Source: Vandiemenella viatica (taxonomy: Eukaryota; Arthropoda; Insecta; Orthoptera; Morabidae). From it: 64,000 bases of DNA. How positions within the stretch are numbered: the first letter of the stretch is position 1; each line of letters opens with the position of its first letter. This document shows, piece by piece, positions 23,080 to 33,734 of the stretch. The translations under genes and the position numbers were made by a program. The notes under the pieces are model-generated. The model was not told the origin of the DNA. It saw nothing but the letters and a program-made list of their open reading frames with translations, and did not search any database. Location: assembly GCA_031002005.1 (NCBI GenBank), contig JARYHS010009186.1:255531199-255595198 (forward strand), in the 5' to 3' direction.

Positions 23080-23743
23080 ATGGAAGGAAATATATGGAGG
23101 AGAAGTGACGTTAAATCGGTGAAGCAGGCTCTAAACTCTCCCGCATGGCAGCAGCAGCGGTATTGCGCTTCCAAACATTGCGATGTTCCCAGTATATCCC
23201 GAAAACTAAGCAAGATATCGAAAAATTTTATTCTTTATTTTCGATTTGTCTCGTCGTGTTACATAAGAATCGATCATTAAATTTGACTTTTGCGAAATTT
23301 TTCTTCTCCATTTCAATTAAAGAAACCTCACTTTTGATACAGTATATCTCTAGAACTAGGTGAGATATCGAAAATTTTTATTCTTTATTTTTCATTTGTC
23401 TCGTCTTTTTAAATAAGAATCCATCATCAAATTTGACTTTAACCAATGTTTTATTCTGAATTTCAACCAAAACCATTACACATTTGGGACAGAATATCTC
23501 GAAAACTAAGCAGAATATCAAAAAATTTTATTCTTCTTTTTTTCTTTGTCATATCGAGTTACATAATAATCTATCACCAGATATCGGCGTCACCTTTATC
23601 CTAGAGTCCCCTTGAGGTTTTTGTACATATTCCCCGTGTCTGTATGGAAGCGGCCATGCCCCCCCACTCCTCCTCCACCCTGCTTCACTTCAATGCGTGG
23701 TGAAGGTGTCTTGCGTCGTCTCCATATATTTCCTTCCTCCATG
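23080..23743 (+). mobile_element. P-like MITE unit (right unit of the composite)
   Basis: Almost the same as the free copy at 24,763-25,446: terminus, GGAGGAGAAGTGACGTTAAA, three ~150-bp repeats, then CCCTTGAGGTTTTTGTACAT and the C-rich right subterminal region. Its left terminus is fused to an inverted copy at 22,979-23,075, losing one CATGGAGGA. Confidence 0.7.
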
Positions 23744-24177
23744 GCGTACACAAGAAAAGAACAAATCCAGGGTGTAATTTACATCGTGATACATGTCAAC
23801 AGTAACATGGCGCCCATTACTAATACTAATTTTAACTAAATTCCTCCTGCCTTATGATAAAACAATCTGGTTCAGACTTCATTTCCATCTAATCATAATC
23901 TGAACTAATATTGCCGCTGCCAAATCAAACAATACAGACACATACATTTCGAACTACATTTTGGGTAATTACAACACAGACTCCATCAGGATTCATAGTT
24001 ACACACCATTAATTATCACAAATAATTTCAACAGACACTTTCAGTAAGAAATTAAAATTGGTCTAATTCACGTGCAATAATGCTTTCACTGTATCTTGAT
24101 ATAAATTTGACCTGGAATCCATACTGCAAAGTTTAACATTAAATATTCAAGTAAATTGTTAGCATTATTGGTAGCAA

Positions 24178-24762
24178 ATGGAGAAAGTAGCACAGGATCC
24201 CAAATTTTTTTCTTCCTCATGCCTAGGTCCAGAGGAACGATTGCAGCTTCAAGGGTTCGTAGCCAATAGATTCTACAAATTACTATTTTTAGTCAGTTGT
24301 TTCATTCACCGATTAGGAACTGGTCATCACCCATGTCGTCCATCCAACTCTTCGGTGGTTTGATTGCCCGTCGTCAATAATGGACAAAAATTTGCGAATT
24401 GCCAGTTAATCCGAGAAATGCGCCAAGCACACTCAATACTTCTCAAGAAGTCCACGATGTTAGAGCTGTTTTACAATACTTTCAACTCACGATTATAACA
24501 TATTCGCCAGTTTCCTATAGCAGTGTCCTGTATGAGTCCAAAGATCACACGTAAAACATTTTTCTTTTCCGATTAGCTTACTAAAATCCCTTAACAAAGT
24601 TGTTTAACAGATCATACTCAGAGCCTAACACATCACTGTAAAGATAACAATACCCTGAAAGCAGAGCAATTCGGTTTGAGGAAGCACCTTTCACAACAAA
24701 CAATTATTGCGTATTGTTAAGTTTGTAACAATGGGATATAACTTGTCTTAGTCTACTGGAAC
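24178..24762. other. Unique spacer between P-like elements
   Basis: The 23,752-24,762 interval shows no repeats or splice-supported exons that I recognise. The small plus frame at 24,178-24,363 has no similarity known to me. Confidence 0.4.
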
Positions 24763-25446
24763 CATGGAGGAAGGAAATATATGGAGGAGAAGTGACGTTA
24801 AATTGGTGAAGCAGGCTCGCGCATGCGCAGTGGTGGCAGCGGCGATAATGCGCTTCCAAACAATTGCGATGTTCCCAGTATATCCCGAAAACTAAGCAAG
24901 ATATCGAAAAATTTTATTCTTTATTTTCGATTTGTCTCGTCGTGTTACTTAAGAATCGATCATTAAATTTGACTTTTACGAAATTTCTCTTCTACTCAAG
25001 ACAGCTCACTTTTGATACAGTATATCTCTAGAACTAGGTGAGATATCGAAAATTTTTATTCTTTATTTTTCATTTGTCTCGTCTTTTTCAATAAGAATCC
25101 ATCATCAAATTTGATTTTGACCAATTTTTTCTTCTGAATTTCAACCAAAACCATTTCACATTTGGGACAGAATATCTCGAAAACTAAGCAGGATATCAAA
25201 AAAAATTATTCTTCATTTTTTATTTGTCATACCGAGTTACATAATAATCCATCACCAGATTGCGGCGTCACCTCTATCCTAGAGTCCCCTTGAGGTTTTT
25301 GTACATATTCCCCGTGTCTGTATGGAAGCGGCCATGCCCCCTCCACTCCGGCCATGCCCCCCCCCCCCCACTCCTCCTCCGCCCTGCTTCACTTCAATGC
25401 GTGGTGAAGGTCTCTTGCGTCGTCTCCATATATTCCTTCCTCCATG
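24763..25446 (+). mobile_element. P-like MITE with perfect 8-bp TSD
   Basis: The 684-bp element runs from CATGGAGGAAGGAAATATAT to CATATATTCCTTCCTCCATG. The target duplication ACTGGAAC (24,755-24,762 and 25,447-25,454) is perfect. The interior has three tandem ~150-bp units (24,885-25,245), each with ATATCTCGAAAACTAAGC, GATATCGAAAAATTTTATTC and ATTTGTCTCGTC. It is a non-autonomous derivative lacking the THAP exon. Confidence 0.8.
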
Positions 25447-25546
25447 ACTGGAACTGCCTCTGACTGAAACTATTTTCCAAGGAATCAAGAAGGCCTACGA
25501 CCCTCTAAAGTACCACAGACATCTTCATAGGTGATCCGGACGAACT

Positions 25547-26530
25547 CATGGAGGAAGGAAAAGAGAGGAGGCGGTAAAGCCTCCTGTAAACATTCGGCTC
25601 CTAATGCGAAGCGGCTATAATAGATTTCCCAAAACATTCCGCTGTTTGCACGGTGTTTTCTGCTCTGAATACTTCATTTTCTAATATTTCACAGTTTTTT
25701 TTATCATGCCAGCTTTCACAGTTACACAAAAAGACGAGTTAGAAAACAACCTGGAATATCGTTTCATAAGTAAGTCAGATTGTAATGTTCTTGAAGTGTG
25801 TAATAGGTATCTGCAAGAGTAGGGATTATCATTATAGATTTATTCATTGCTCTCAATAGGATGATGTTGTCAAATATTTGTTGGTGTATTGTAGACAATC
25901 AGCATATCTTACTACTTTGTACATGATAGGCTAGCCCTATTGTAAACGAGTGTTGAAAGTCTGTAGTTCGCAATAAATATGTGCTGAGGTGGGCAGCACT
26001 ATGATAGCCGTGGCGATGCAATTTGATGATTGATTCTCATGTAAATCGACGAAACTAATCTAAAATCAAGAGTAAAATTCTTTGATATCTCCCATAGTTC
26101 TCGAGATATCAACTATCAAAAATTAGTTAAAGGTATAGTTCCTTGTGTTTTTGGTGACGTTTTTATTCTAGTCTAGGCAGCGTTTCAACCTAACTACAAG
26201 GAGTAGTAAAAAATTAAAACACCCACTCTGCATGTCCAGCGAATAGTTCGTAGTGGATTAACCAGTTTTTGATCCAGGCCGCATCCCAACCTAAATTTGG
26301 ATACAGCATATCTCGAGAACTAAGCAAGATATCGAAAAATTTTATCATTATTTTCGATTTGTCTCGTCGTGTTAGGTAAGAATCTATCATCAAATTTGGA
26401 AATATTTCTTCTGAATTTCAACCCAAAACATCTCACTTTTGAGACAGTATACCTTCTGAACTAAGCGGGATATCAAAAAAATTTATCATTAACTTTTTAT
26501 TTGTCTCGTCGAGTTACATAATAATCCACA
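25547..26530 (+). mobile_element. Third P-like element, 3'-truncated
   Basis: Starts CATGGAGGAAGGAAAAG at 25,547, carries a degenerate THAP exon at 25,706-25,769, then repeat units in both orientations (26,030-26,110 minus; 26,290-26,525 plus). The expected terminus is missing because sequence after 26,530 is a Penelope-like fragment. Confidence 0.6.
25706..25769 (+). pseudogene. Degenerate THAP first exon
   Basis: ATGCCAGCTT, then AACCTGGAATATCGTTTCAT and AA|GTAAGT align with the minus-strand exon at 22,833-22,903. The cysteine codons are lost and small deletions shift the frame. Downstream intron sequence is also homologous (GCTCTCAATAGGATGATGTT against GCTCTCAATGGGATGACTTT), so whole segments 22,600-22,910 and 25,690-25,980 are inverted duplicates. 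Confidence 0.65.
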
Positions 26531-26532
26531 CC

Positions 26533-26790
26533 ATAGAAAAGCGGTGTGAAGAACATAAATGCCACCTCCGCCTAGGACAGTATAGCAAATGATCGACCAT
26601 GGCCACAAAGTAGAGTTCAATAACGTTAGGATACTATCTAGAACTTTACATTTTTGGGAATCTGTTATCAAAGAAGCGATCGACATTCGACTGGCCAACA
26701 CGTTCAACAGAGATAGTGGTCTATGTCTTAGTGAGGCATGGAAACCAGCCATGGCAAATATTCGCAGAGAACGTTGTATTTCCGTCCAGC
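26533..26790 (+). pseudogene. Penelope-like element, GIY-YIG C-terminal fragment
   Basis: A first frame reads TIEKRCEEHKCHLRLGQYSK and a second, after a shift, reads VEFNNVRILSRTLHFWESVI, then KEAIDIRLANTFNRDSG and LCLSEAWKP. This is the end of the Penelope GIY-YIG domain: R.(L)..EH, 'KSAVAEH', '.EA.EI......N.D.G..LS..W'. It directly abuts the P-like repeat array, cutting off that element. Confidence 0.65.
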
Positions 26791-26914
26791 TGCCGCTGTA
26801 GAGGGCTCCATATTAGTTCGGGCCGGAACAAGAACCATAGCCACGGCCACTGGCAGCCAGCCGCCAGTTGGTTGCGGGCCTGGCTCATAGTAAGCCACCG
26901 GACGCGGACATGTA

Positions 26915-28253
26915 CAGGGTGAGGCATAATAAAGAGCGATTTTTAAAAGGCTGTTAAGTAAAAACACTTCGTTTAAAAAAATATTTATAACATAATCATA
27001 AAATACATGAAAAAGCATTTTCTGCAATAGTAAAACATCGGTTATTTCTTGAAGATAACTCCGGTAAGATGGCGTCCTTTAAGACGCACACATTCCGCCA
27101 GCCAGACTTTGAAGTGACTCACCACATTGCGCAGCATTGCCAGTGGGATTTGAACAACTTCCTGTCGAATCCGTTCTTTCAGGACTTCAATTGTTCGAGG
27201 AGGGTTATGTTGGTAAACTTTGCTTTTCAGATAACCCCACGAGAATAAAGTCACATGCCGTTAGGTCCGGTGAACCAGAGGGCCATGCAATATCCCCATT
27301 TCGAGAGATCACACGATTTGGAAACAAATGATTGACAATATTCATGCTTAATCGAGCAATGTGAGAAGTTGCTCCATCCTGCTGGAAAAACGTCTCATCG
27401 TTCACTTCGTAATGTGCAAGTTGTGGATTAAAATTTTTTTCCAACATGTCTGCATATCTCTGCGAAGTCACTGTTACAGCATTGCCAAGGCTATCTTCAA
27501 AAAAGTATGGCCCTATTATCCCAAAAGAAGACATGGCGCACCACACAGTACCTTTAGCGGAGTGCAATGGTTGCTGATGCTGTTCTCTAGGATTATCGTC
27601 ACTCCAAAATCGAAAGTTTTGCTTGTTCACATAACCAGAGAGATTAAAGTGAGTTTCATCACTCATACACAAACGGTTTACAATGTCCTCGTCTTGATTA
27701 ATAAAGTCCAAAAATTCTAAGCAGAACCGGCTTCGGCTCACATAATCTGTTTGCGTAAGAGCCTGAACCATTTGGATTTTGTAGGAGTGAAAGTGCAAAT
27801 CTTGATGTAAAATTCTTCTCACCGTTCTGTTTGAAATCCCAAGTGTAGCGCTGTGCCGGCGAGCTGAGCGACGAGGGCTTCTCCCAATGGCAACTCTTAC
27901 ATGTTCAATGTTTTCAGGTGTGCGCACACTTTTTGGTCTCCCAGTTTTCTGCTTTGTTGTTGACGCCGTCTCTTCAAAGTTCTCAACCCACTTTTTAATT
28001 GCACAGGCAGATGGCACCAGCAGATTCCGATTAATGTTGAGTGGTTGCGGAATACACGAAGTGCTAGCTGGTAAGAACTGCCGTTTTGATAATATGCTTT
28101 GACAGCATACGCATGATGCTGTGGGGTCCATCGCTCCATTCTAACTGAATGCTATTTCGTGCCTAACTTAACTGACACTATCCCATCCACCTCTCTCCAA
28201 CGCAGGATGATTCGCGCGCTTTTTAAAATCGCTCGATATTATGCCTCACCCTG
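26915..28253 (-). mobile_element. Complete mariner-superfamily element, DD41D (rosa-like)
   Basis: 1,339 bp with inverted termini CAGGGTGAGGCATAATA and its imperfect complement ATATTATGCCTCACCCTG, duplicated TA at both sides (26,913-26,914 and 28,254-28,255). It contains a minus-strand transposase with two frameshifts (27,042-28,139). It is inserted between the Penelope-like fragment and the Jockey-type LINE. Confidence 0.88.
27042..28139 (-). pseudogene. DD41D mariner transposase, two frameshifts
   Basis: The start MERWTPQHHAYAVKAYYQNG is at 28,139; the frame shifts near 28,030 into INRNLLVPSACAIKKWVENF, and again near 27,240 into the C-terminal YLKSKVYQHNPPRTIEVLKE...LTGVIFKK. The catalytic Asp residues are visible in MSDETHF, FQQDGATSHIA and LTACDF. 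There are 41 residues between the second and third, the spacing that defines the DD41D (rosa) group. The N-terminal helix-turn-helix GRPKSVRTPENIEHVRVAI and RHSATLGISNRTVRRIL are intact. It normally cuts and pastes the element at TA. Only the two shifts break it, so it is a fairly recent death. Confidence 0.88.
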
Positions 28254-28259
28254 TATATA

Positions 28260-29640
28260 TGGAAGAGCGGCACCCGATCCTGCTCACAAAACCAGACGAG
28301 ACGGCCAGACTCACTCAGGCAGGACCCTCACTGAGAGGTCGCGTGAGAGGCTTGACTGCTGCCGCCAGCGACACCTACTTGTCGGCAGTCGAAGAAGTGG
28401 CGGAGCCCTACGAAATCTACTTGGAGGGGCGAAGCGAACGAGACGACTTCGTTTATCACGTCCACTTAAAGCACGTGGATGGGTGCCTGGAACCGAGTTT
28501 CTGCAGGGACCTGCAGCAGAAGTACAATTTCACTTCCTGGTCACTTTGGGTCGTACATGCCGGGCTGAAATATGGCTGGTCCTTGCCAGCGGACCCTAAA
28601 GTCTTCTATGGGCTACTGATGTGCACGGGGGATAAGCATGAGGAAGTCAGCGTCATCCACGACGATGCTGAGGCCAAAGGACACAAGCGCCCTGAGGCCT
28701 TAGCATCAATGCCGCTAGTCTTCGCGAAGGACTTCTGTGCGAAGAAGCTCTTCCGAAAGCTAAATGGAAGACTGAAGCGACACCGCAGATGGCAGCAAAC
28801 TGTAGCGACCGAGAGCTGGCGAGTGGCTGGAAACAAGATTCCCGCCACTTCAGATCGGCTTCCGGCCCCACAGATGGAGGCACCTGGCTTACAAGTTCCT
28901 GAGCCTCCTACGCCAACCAGCCCCACCACCGACGACGCAGAGGCACTACATGGAACCCCAACGTCACCCACGCCATCCCAGGAGGGGGGGAAGCACCAGC
29001 CACCGACCAGTGGTGGTATCATATGAGGGAAACTGTGGCAGCCTGTATGTACAGCTTCTGCTGGCTACAGAGCTGCCACTGTTCTGTTGGCCAGCTGAAG
29101 GAGGCATCTCCATCTTAGCCTCCTGCCCCTCGGACCTGACGAGGGCAGCCGCCATGCTGAGCGATATGGGCGTCAGCTGCACCGACGAGCAGCCCAGCCC
29201 GCCGAGTCAACCACTCCCAGCGATTGTTGAGGCACAGCCGAGAGAAGGGTTAAGAGAGTCACCAAGAAGAAGCCCTCTCCCCCCGAGCTCCGGCAGTGTT
29301 TTAACTGCCAGCTCGATGGGCACGAGGCAAGGAACTACAAAAACCGGCGCAGATGCACCAGATGTGGGGCTGATCATCGTACGGCCGAATGCACCATAGC
29401 CAGGGAAGAGGCAGTCAGCTGCAACTGCGGCCTAAACCATGCAGCCTGCTTCTCTGGCTGTGAAAAGAAGAAGCAGCTTCGGGCGAAGTATCACCCTAAA
29501 GCTGCCACGGCGCCCAGTGGAGCCCAGAAGGAGACCAGCTCCAGCAATCCACCCTGCAACGACAGACCGGCGACCACGCGCGGGCTCCATACGCGGGCCA
29601 CTGCGCGTCACCAAGACCAGCCCACGACGAATCAAGTGCT
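28260..29640 (+). pseudogene. Jockey-type LINE ORF1 (gag-like), disrupted
   Basis: Frame pieces: EEVAEPYEIYLEGRSERDDF in the 28,241-29,026 frame, then VVVSYEGNCGSLYVQLLLAT and GGISILASCPSDLTRAAAML in another frame, which match the gag domain of Jockey/I-type LINEs. From 29,300 a third frame has CFNCQLDGHEARN, CTRCGADHRTAEC and CNCGLNHAAC, a run of CCHC-type knuckles with the first one damaged. At least two frameshifts and an internal deletion precede the knuckles. It is a nucleic-acid chaperone of the LINE particle when intact. Confidence 0.7.
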
Positions 29641-31797
29641 AGGCCTCAAAGCACCAACGCACATCCCCCACAACCGCCATCACCAAACGGATGTCCTTGA
29701 CGTGGCCGTAGTTAAGGACATCCCACGTCGGATTAAACTTGATGTCGTCAACGACTTATCATCCGACCAACAACCTGTGTTACTACAAATAAAGAACTGG
29801 TTACTAATACACACGAGCGAGATGCGATCCAAAGAAGTGGTTTGGAATCATTTCCGCAGAACAGTTTACAACCAAGACTCAACCACAGTAAAGCTAATAA
29901 CAAATGAAGACATTGAGGAGGCAGTTAAACATTTCAACCAGGTGGTGCTGGAAGCCGATAGGAGAGCATCAACTACAACCATCTACCCACCCAACACCGA
30001 CGAGCTACCACCAGAGATCGAGAACAACAGACACCTCAAGAACACGGCAAGGAAACTATGGCAACGGTTCAGAGTTCCCCAGGACAAAAGACGGTACAAA
30101 CAGCTTACCTCAGAACACAAATCAGAAAGATGGGAGAACAAAATGCAAAACCTGCTATCAAACAACAGGGAAGCTTGGCAACTTGTGCGCGCTGTCAAAG
30201 CCCCAAGGGACCCCAACATTGCAATCACCGGGCCAACAGGACCGTGCTTTCTCTCAATGCCCAAGGCAGAGGTGCTGGCGGAGTACTTTGCCAGGGAGGT
30301 TGAGTACGACCTGAAGGCGGCTGAAGCACGCGTAGCCGAGGACATCGAGAACACAGCCCGGAACATATGGAAGCGCAACCAGAGGATGAGCCAGAGTTGA
30401 CGACACCAGGCGAAATTCGGAACATCATCAAGAAATTGGCTAACAACAAAGCCCCAAGTGCCGTCAAGATCTCAAACTCGCACCTGAAAAACTTACCGAG
30501 GAAAGGGATCGTGCTCCTCACAAGGATATTCAATGCCTGCCTCCTCCAAAGATATTTTCCAATTGCATGGAAAGTCGCCAAGGTCGCGGCCATTCCCAAG
30601 CGAGGGAAAGACCAGCGACTTCCACCAAATTACAGGCCCATCAGCCTACTCCCCTCCGCCTCTAAAGTACTGGAGAGAGCACTGCTCAAGCGGATAAATT
30701 ACACCCTGGACGCGGAAAGGACAATCCGCAAAGAACAGTTTGGCTTCCAGAGTATGGTAGGAAGCACAAGCCAGCTCCTCCGATTAACTGAAGATGTTTC
30801 CCGGGGATTTAACTATAAAAGGTAGACGGCGGCTGTGTTAGTAGAAATAGAGAAGGGATATGATAAGGTATGGCATGCCAACCTCATCACCAAATTACGA
30901 ACGCAGACGTCCGTCCGACACTGCTACATTCAGTTGATCTGGAGCTACCTGTAGAACAGAAGGTTCTATGTATCAGTTAAGGGCCAAAATTCATCAACAT
31001 ACCCCTTTCCGACCGGAATACCGCAGGGCTCTGTCTTGGCACCAGTACTCTTCAAAATAGTCGTCAACGACATACCTACACCGCTATATGTCAATATAGC
31101 GCAATTCGCCGACGACACGACAATTTACGCATCTGGCAGGAACCATGATCTAAACATCAATCACCTACAACACGGGCTAGACAATTTAGAAAAATGGTTC
31201 AGACAGAACAAGGTGAAGATCAACCCAACAAAATGTGCAGCCATATATTTCAGCCGGAAAAGGCCTGAATTAAACAGAAAACTAACAATCATGGGACAGG
31301 AAGTAGGATGGTCGGAAGATACGAAATACCTTGGAGTCACGATGGACAATAAACTATTATTCCGGAAACACATACTGGACAGGAGAAGACAAGGACTCGC
31401 CATACTATCTAAATTATTTCCGATACTCTACAATTCGGAACTCGCCACAAAAACAAAACTCCGCATCTACAAGTCAATAATCTTCCTATTCATCCTATAT
31501 GGATGCCAGGTGTGGGGTACAGCATCCAAGACAAATATCGACCACCTACAGAAACTGCAGAACCGGTGCCTATGGGTAATACTGCGGGCTCCAAGGTATG
31601 CACCGACAGACCTAATCCACGAACAAGCGAATGTAAGTCCAATTTATGTAGAAATCTACAAACAAACGGAAAGATTCTACGAAAGAGTAGAAAACTTCAG
31701 AAGAACTGACGAAAGGCTCCATACCCTCGGTACAACCGTACCAAGGCATTGGCACACTTATAAAGTGCCACTAAGCATCATATATCAGCCAGAGTAG
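29636..31797 (+). pseudogene. Jockey-type LINE ORF2 (endonuclease tail + RT), disrupted
   Basis: Begins in the last part of the APE endonuclease: QTDVLDVAVVKDIPRRI and NDLSSDQQPVLLQI (SDH decayed to SDQ). The linker and RT follow: NNKAPSAVKISNSHLKNLPR, YRPISLLPSASKVLERALL, GIPQGSVLAPVLF and the catalytic box QFADDTTIYASG at about 31,105. The C-terminal thumb ILYGCQVWGTASKTNIDHLQ ends at a stop at 31,795. Stops at 30,823 and 30,952 and a frame change near 30,370 kill it. Most of the endonuclease is deleted; ORF1 knuckles join almost directly to its tail. Confidence 0.82.
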
Positions 31798-32340
31798 AAC
31801 TGATATGACCATAAGAAAACTGTAGGGGTTTTTCACATAAGGTCGTCTTTGACAAACCGCAGTCATGTTTTCCCCTCAAAGAGTATTAAAAAGAGTCCCC
31901 AAAACAAACCCATCCTAAACACTATGACACGTAAAGTAAAGTAGAGCTATTTAGGTAGCGGGACTTTCACAAAACACGCCGTTGAGGCAGAGACATAAAA
32001 AAAAAAAAAATCCTGGGTCCAGTCAGCAGCCAGCCAGCCAACGTGACTGCCAGCCAGCGGGGACCTGTCACGCCTGCTGTACCGGACCCAGTGATCAACT
32101 AACGGCGATGGTGACGCTGCTCACCCAGCTCATCACCGTCCTCATTCCACCAGCGTCTACAAATTAGACTCACTCCTGTACAACCTCATGACATAACATA
32201 AAGCCAAGTCCAAAGAATCAGACACAAGACAGCAGTAGAAGGTTTTGACCTGGCACTGCAGATGACTTATTAGCGGAAGCTAACTAGATGACGTGATGAT
32301 GATGAACCATCTCAGTATCTGTGGGTCAGCCGACCAGTGC
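31798..32340 (+). other. LINE 3' region, poly(A), displaced ORF1 end
   Basis: An A-run at 31,997-32,010 is a plausible LINE tail. Next comes an open piece ending MVTLLTQLITVLIPPASTN and stop at 32,165, which resembles the C-terminus of Jockey ORF1 (LLTQL-type end), out of order after ORF2. Either it is a second truncated copy or a rearrangement. Nothing is recognised from 32,170 to 32,340. Confidence 0.45.
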
Positions 32341-32450
32341 AGATGTCTCTACACCTGAAAAAGACGGCGGAGCTAGCCATCGAAATATCGTGTTTCCACA
32401 ACACAATACGATGGTACACCCGTGAAGACTACATTGCTATAATTGAAGTG
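32340..32450 (+). repeat. Penelope-terminus-like fragment
   Basis: CACCTGAAAAAGACGGCGG, AGCTAGCC and ATCGAAATATCG reproduce the CTGAARA-stem-GAAA arrangement of 63,855 and 1,948-2,190. No ORF is attached. Confidence 0.4.
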
Positions 32451-32517
32451 TCTGATATCATTATGAATAATGTACATGTATAGGACTATACGACAAATCA
32501 AATACTACTACTACTAC

Positions 32518-32764
32518 CAGTGGCGGATCAAGGATTTTGGTTTGGGAGGGGCTTGAGCGGATTTTGTTTTCGGGGGGGGGGGGGGAGGGGTGCTTGAGTC
32601 GGGTAAGGGTCGGGTAGGGTCTATAGTCATGCCACCCTTAAAAGATCAATAGAGCTAAAAAAAAGCCTCCAAATCTAAAAAATTATGATGATGGGGGATG
32701 GGGGTGGACCTAAACACTTTTGGGGGGAGCCCCATAGCCACCTCTCCCCCTGCATCCACCACTG
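32518..32764. mobile_element. hAT MITE, GGCGGATC family, copy 1
   Basis: Termini CAGTGGCGGATCAAGG and GCATCCACCACTG with a perfect 8-bp duplication ACTACTAC (32,510-32,517; 32,765-32,772). The interior has G runs, TTGAGTCGGG and TAGAGCTAAAAAAAA, shared with the copies at 33,406 and 60,035. Confidence 0.8.
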
Positions 32765-32772
32765 ACTACTAC

Positions 32773-33405
32773 CATCTCACATAAACAGTAGATTACAGTA
32801 CACGCTTAACATAGTGAACTTTTCTTAATGATGGCTACTTAAAGTCAAAAATATAAATACAAGGCTGAAGGCACTCCTATTAGCGCGAAGGCCTAGGGAA
32901 AAAAATCAGGAACGCATAATGCTAACCAATAAAATAACACCATCAAATTAAGTATCTGTATTTGTATTATCTTGGTTCTCTTGGTATTATCTATATTCGA
33001 TTTTGCCTTGAGCCGAAGTTAACATAGAAGTTCCATGTAATGAAATAAGTTGAATTTTAATTATGATAGAGTGCATACTCCGCTGGCAATTTACCTAGTT
33101 ATCTAATTACCACTTTCTTATTATTTTTTATTATTATTTTATACATTTTGAGTGTCAAATTCCACCTATCCACTTTGCCATTTACGAATTTTTTGTTTTA
33201 AATTCCTTAAGCGTTTTTGATCAATTTTAATCACTTCCCTTGGTAATATTCCCATCCCTGGTACACTTAACCACAAAAGAAAATATTTCCACTGCCTTAT
33301 GCATTAAATCAAGCACCAGTTTGTGCCCATGGTCATCTTTTCCTTTTCAAGCACTATTCCTAATTCTTCAACCAATATCCCGCCAAGTCATATGGTTAGT
33401 GAAAC
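32773..33405. other. AT-rich spacer
   Basis: No coding or repeat feature recognised. The open frame at 33,240-33,482 runs into the next MITE and is not supported as a gene. Confidence 0.4.
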
Positions 33406-33682
33406 CAGGGGCGGATCCAGGGGGGGGGCTAGGGGGCTCAAGCCCCCCCCAAAAGTATCTTGGTCCACCCCCGACATTGTAGTTTTAAGACTTTTTTTTT
33501 AGCTCTACGGATTTGAGGCCCGAGGAGGCTATAAAAACTACCTTTTTCCCGACTCAAGGCCCCCCCAAAGCCAAATTCCACTGAAGGCAAGCCCTCTGAA
33601 CCAAAATTCACTCAAGCCAAGCCCCCCCCCAAACCAAAGTCCGCTCAAGCCCCCCCAAAACAAAATCCTGTATCCGCCCCTG
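33406..33682. mobile_element. hAT MITE, GGCGGATC family, copy 2
   Basis: Termini CAGGGGCGGATCCAGG and GTATCCGCCCCTG, perfect 8-bp duplication AGTGAAAC (33,398-33,405; 33,683-33,690). The interior is C-rich, the inverse orientation of 60,035-60,311, with repeated CTCAAGCCCCCCC. Confidence 0.85.
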
Positions 33683-33734
33683 AGTGAAACATTAACTTGA
33701 ACAACTGTACCCCATGCCTAGCACACAAAGCACG

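Larger units (their letters stand above)
21268..23743. mobile_element. P-superfamily-like composite element with 8-bp TSD
   Basis: Bounded by the perfect 8-bp duplication GCGTACAC (21,260-21,267 and 23,744-23,751). The termini are CATGGAGGAAGGAA at the left and TTCCTTCCTCCATG at the right. The CATGG-type end, 8-bp TSD and internal THAP exon together point to the P-element superfamily. The ends are long inverted arms (21,268-21,930 against 23,080-23,743) built on ~150-bp repeats. An extra inverted terminus at 22,979-23,075 shows two units fused head-to-head. The left terminus is itself triplicated (21,268-21,330). No transposase beyond the THAP exon was recognised. Confidence 0.7.

Noticed and set aside
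24178..24363. 61-codon frame starting ATGGAGAAAGTAGC, considered as first exon of the ZNF341-like gene
   Set aside because: It is on the wrong strand and lacks a donor in the needed phase.
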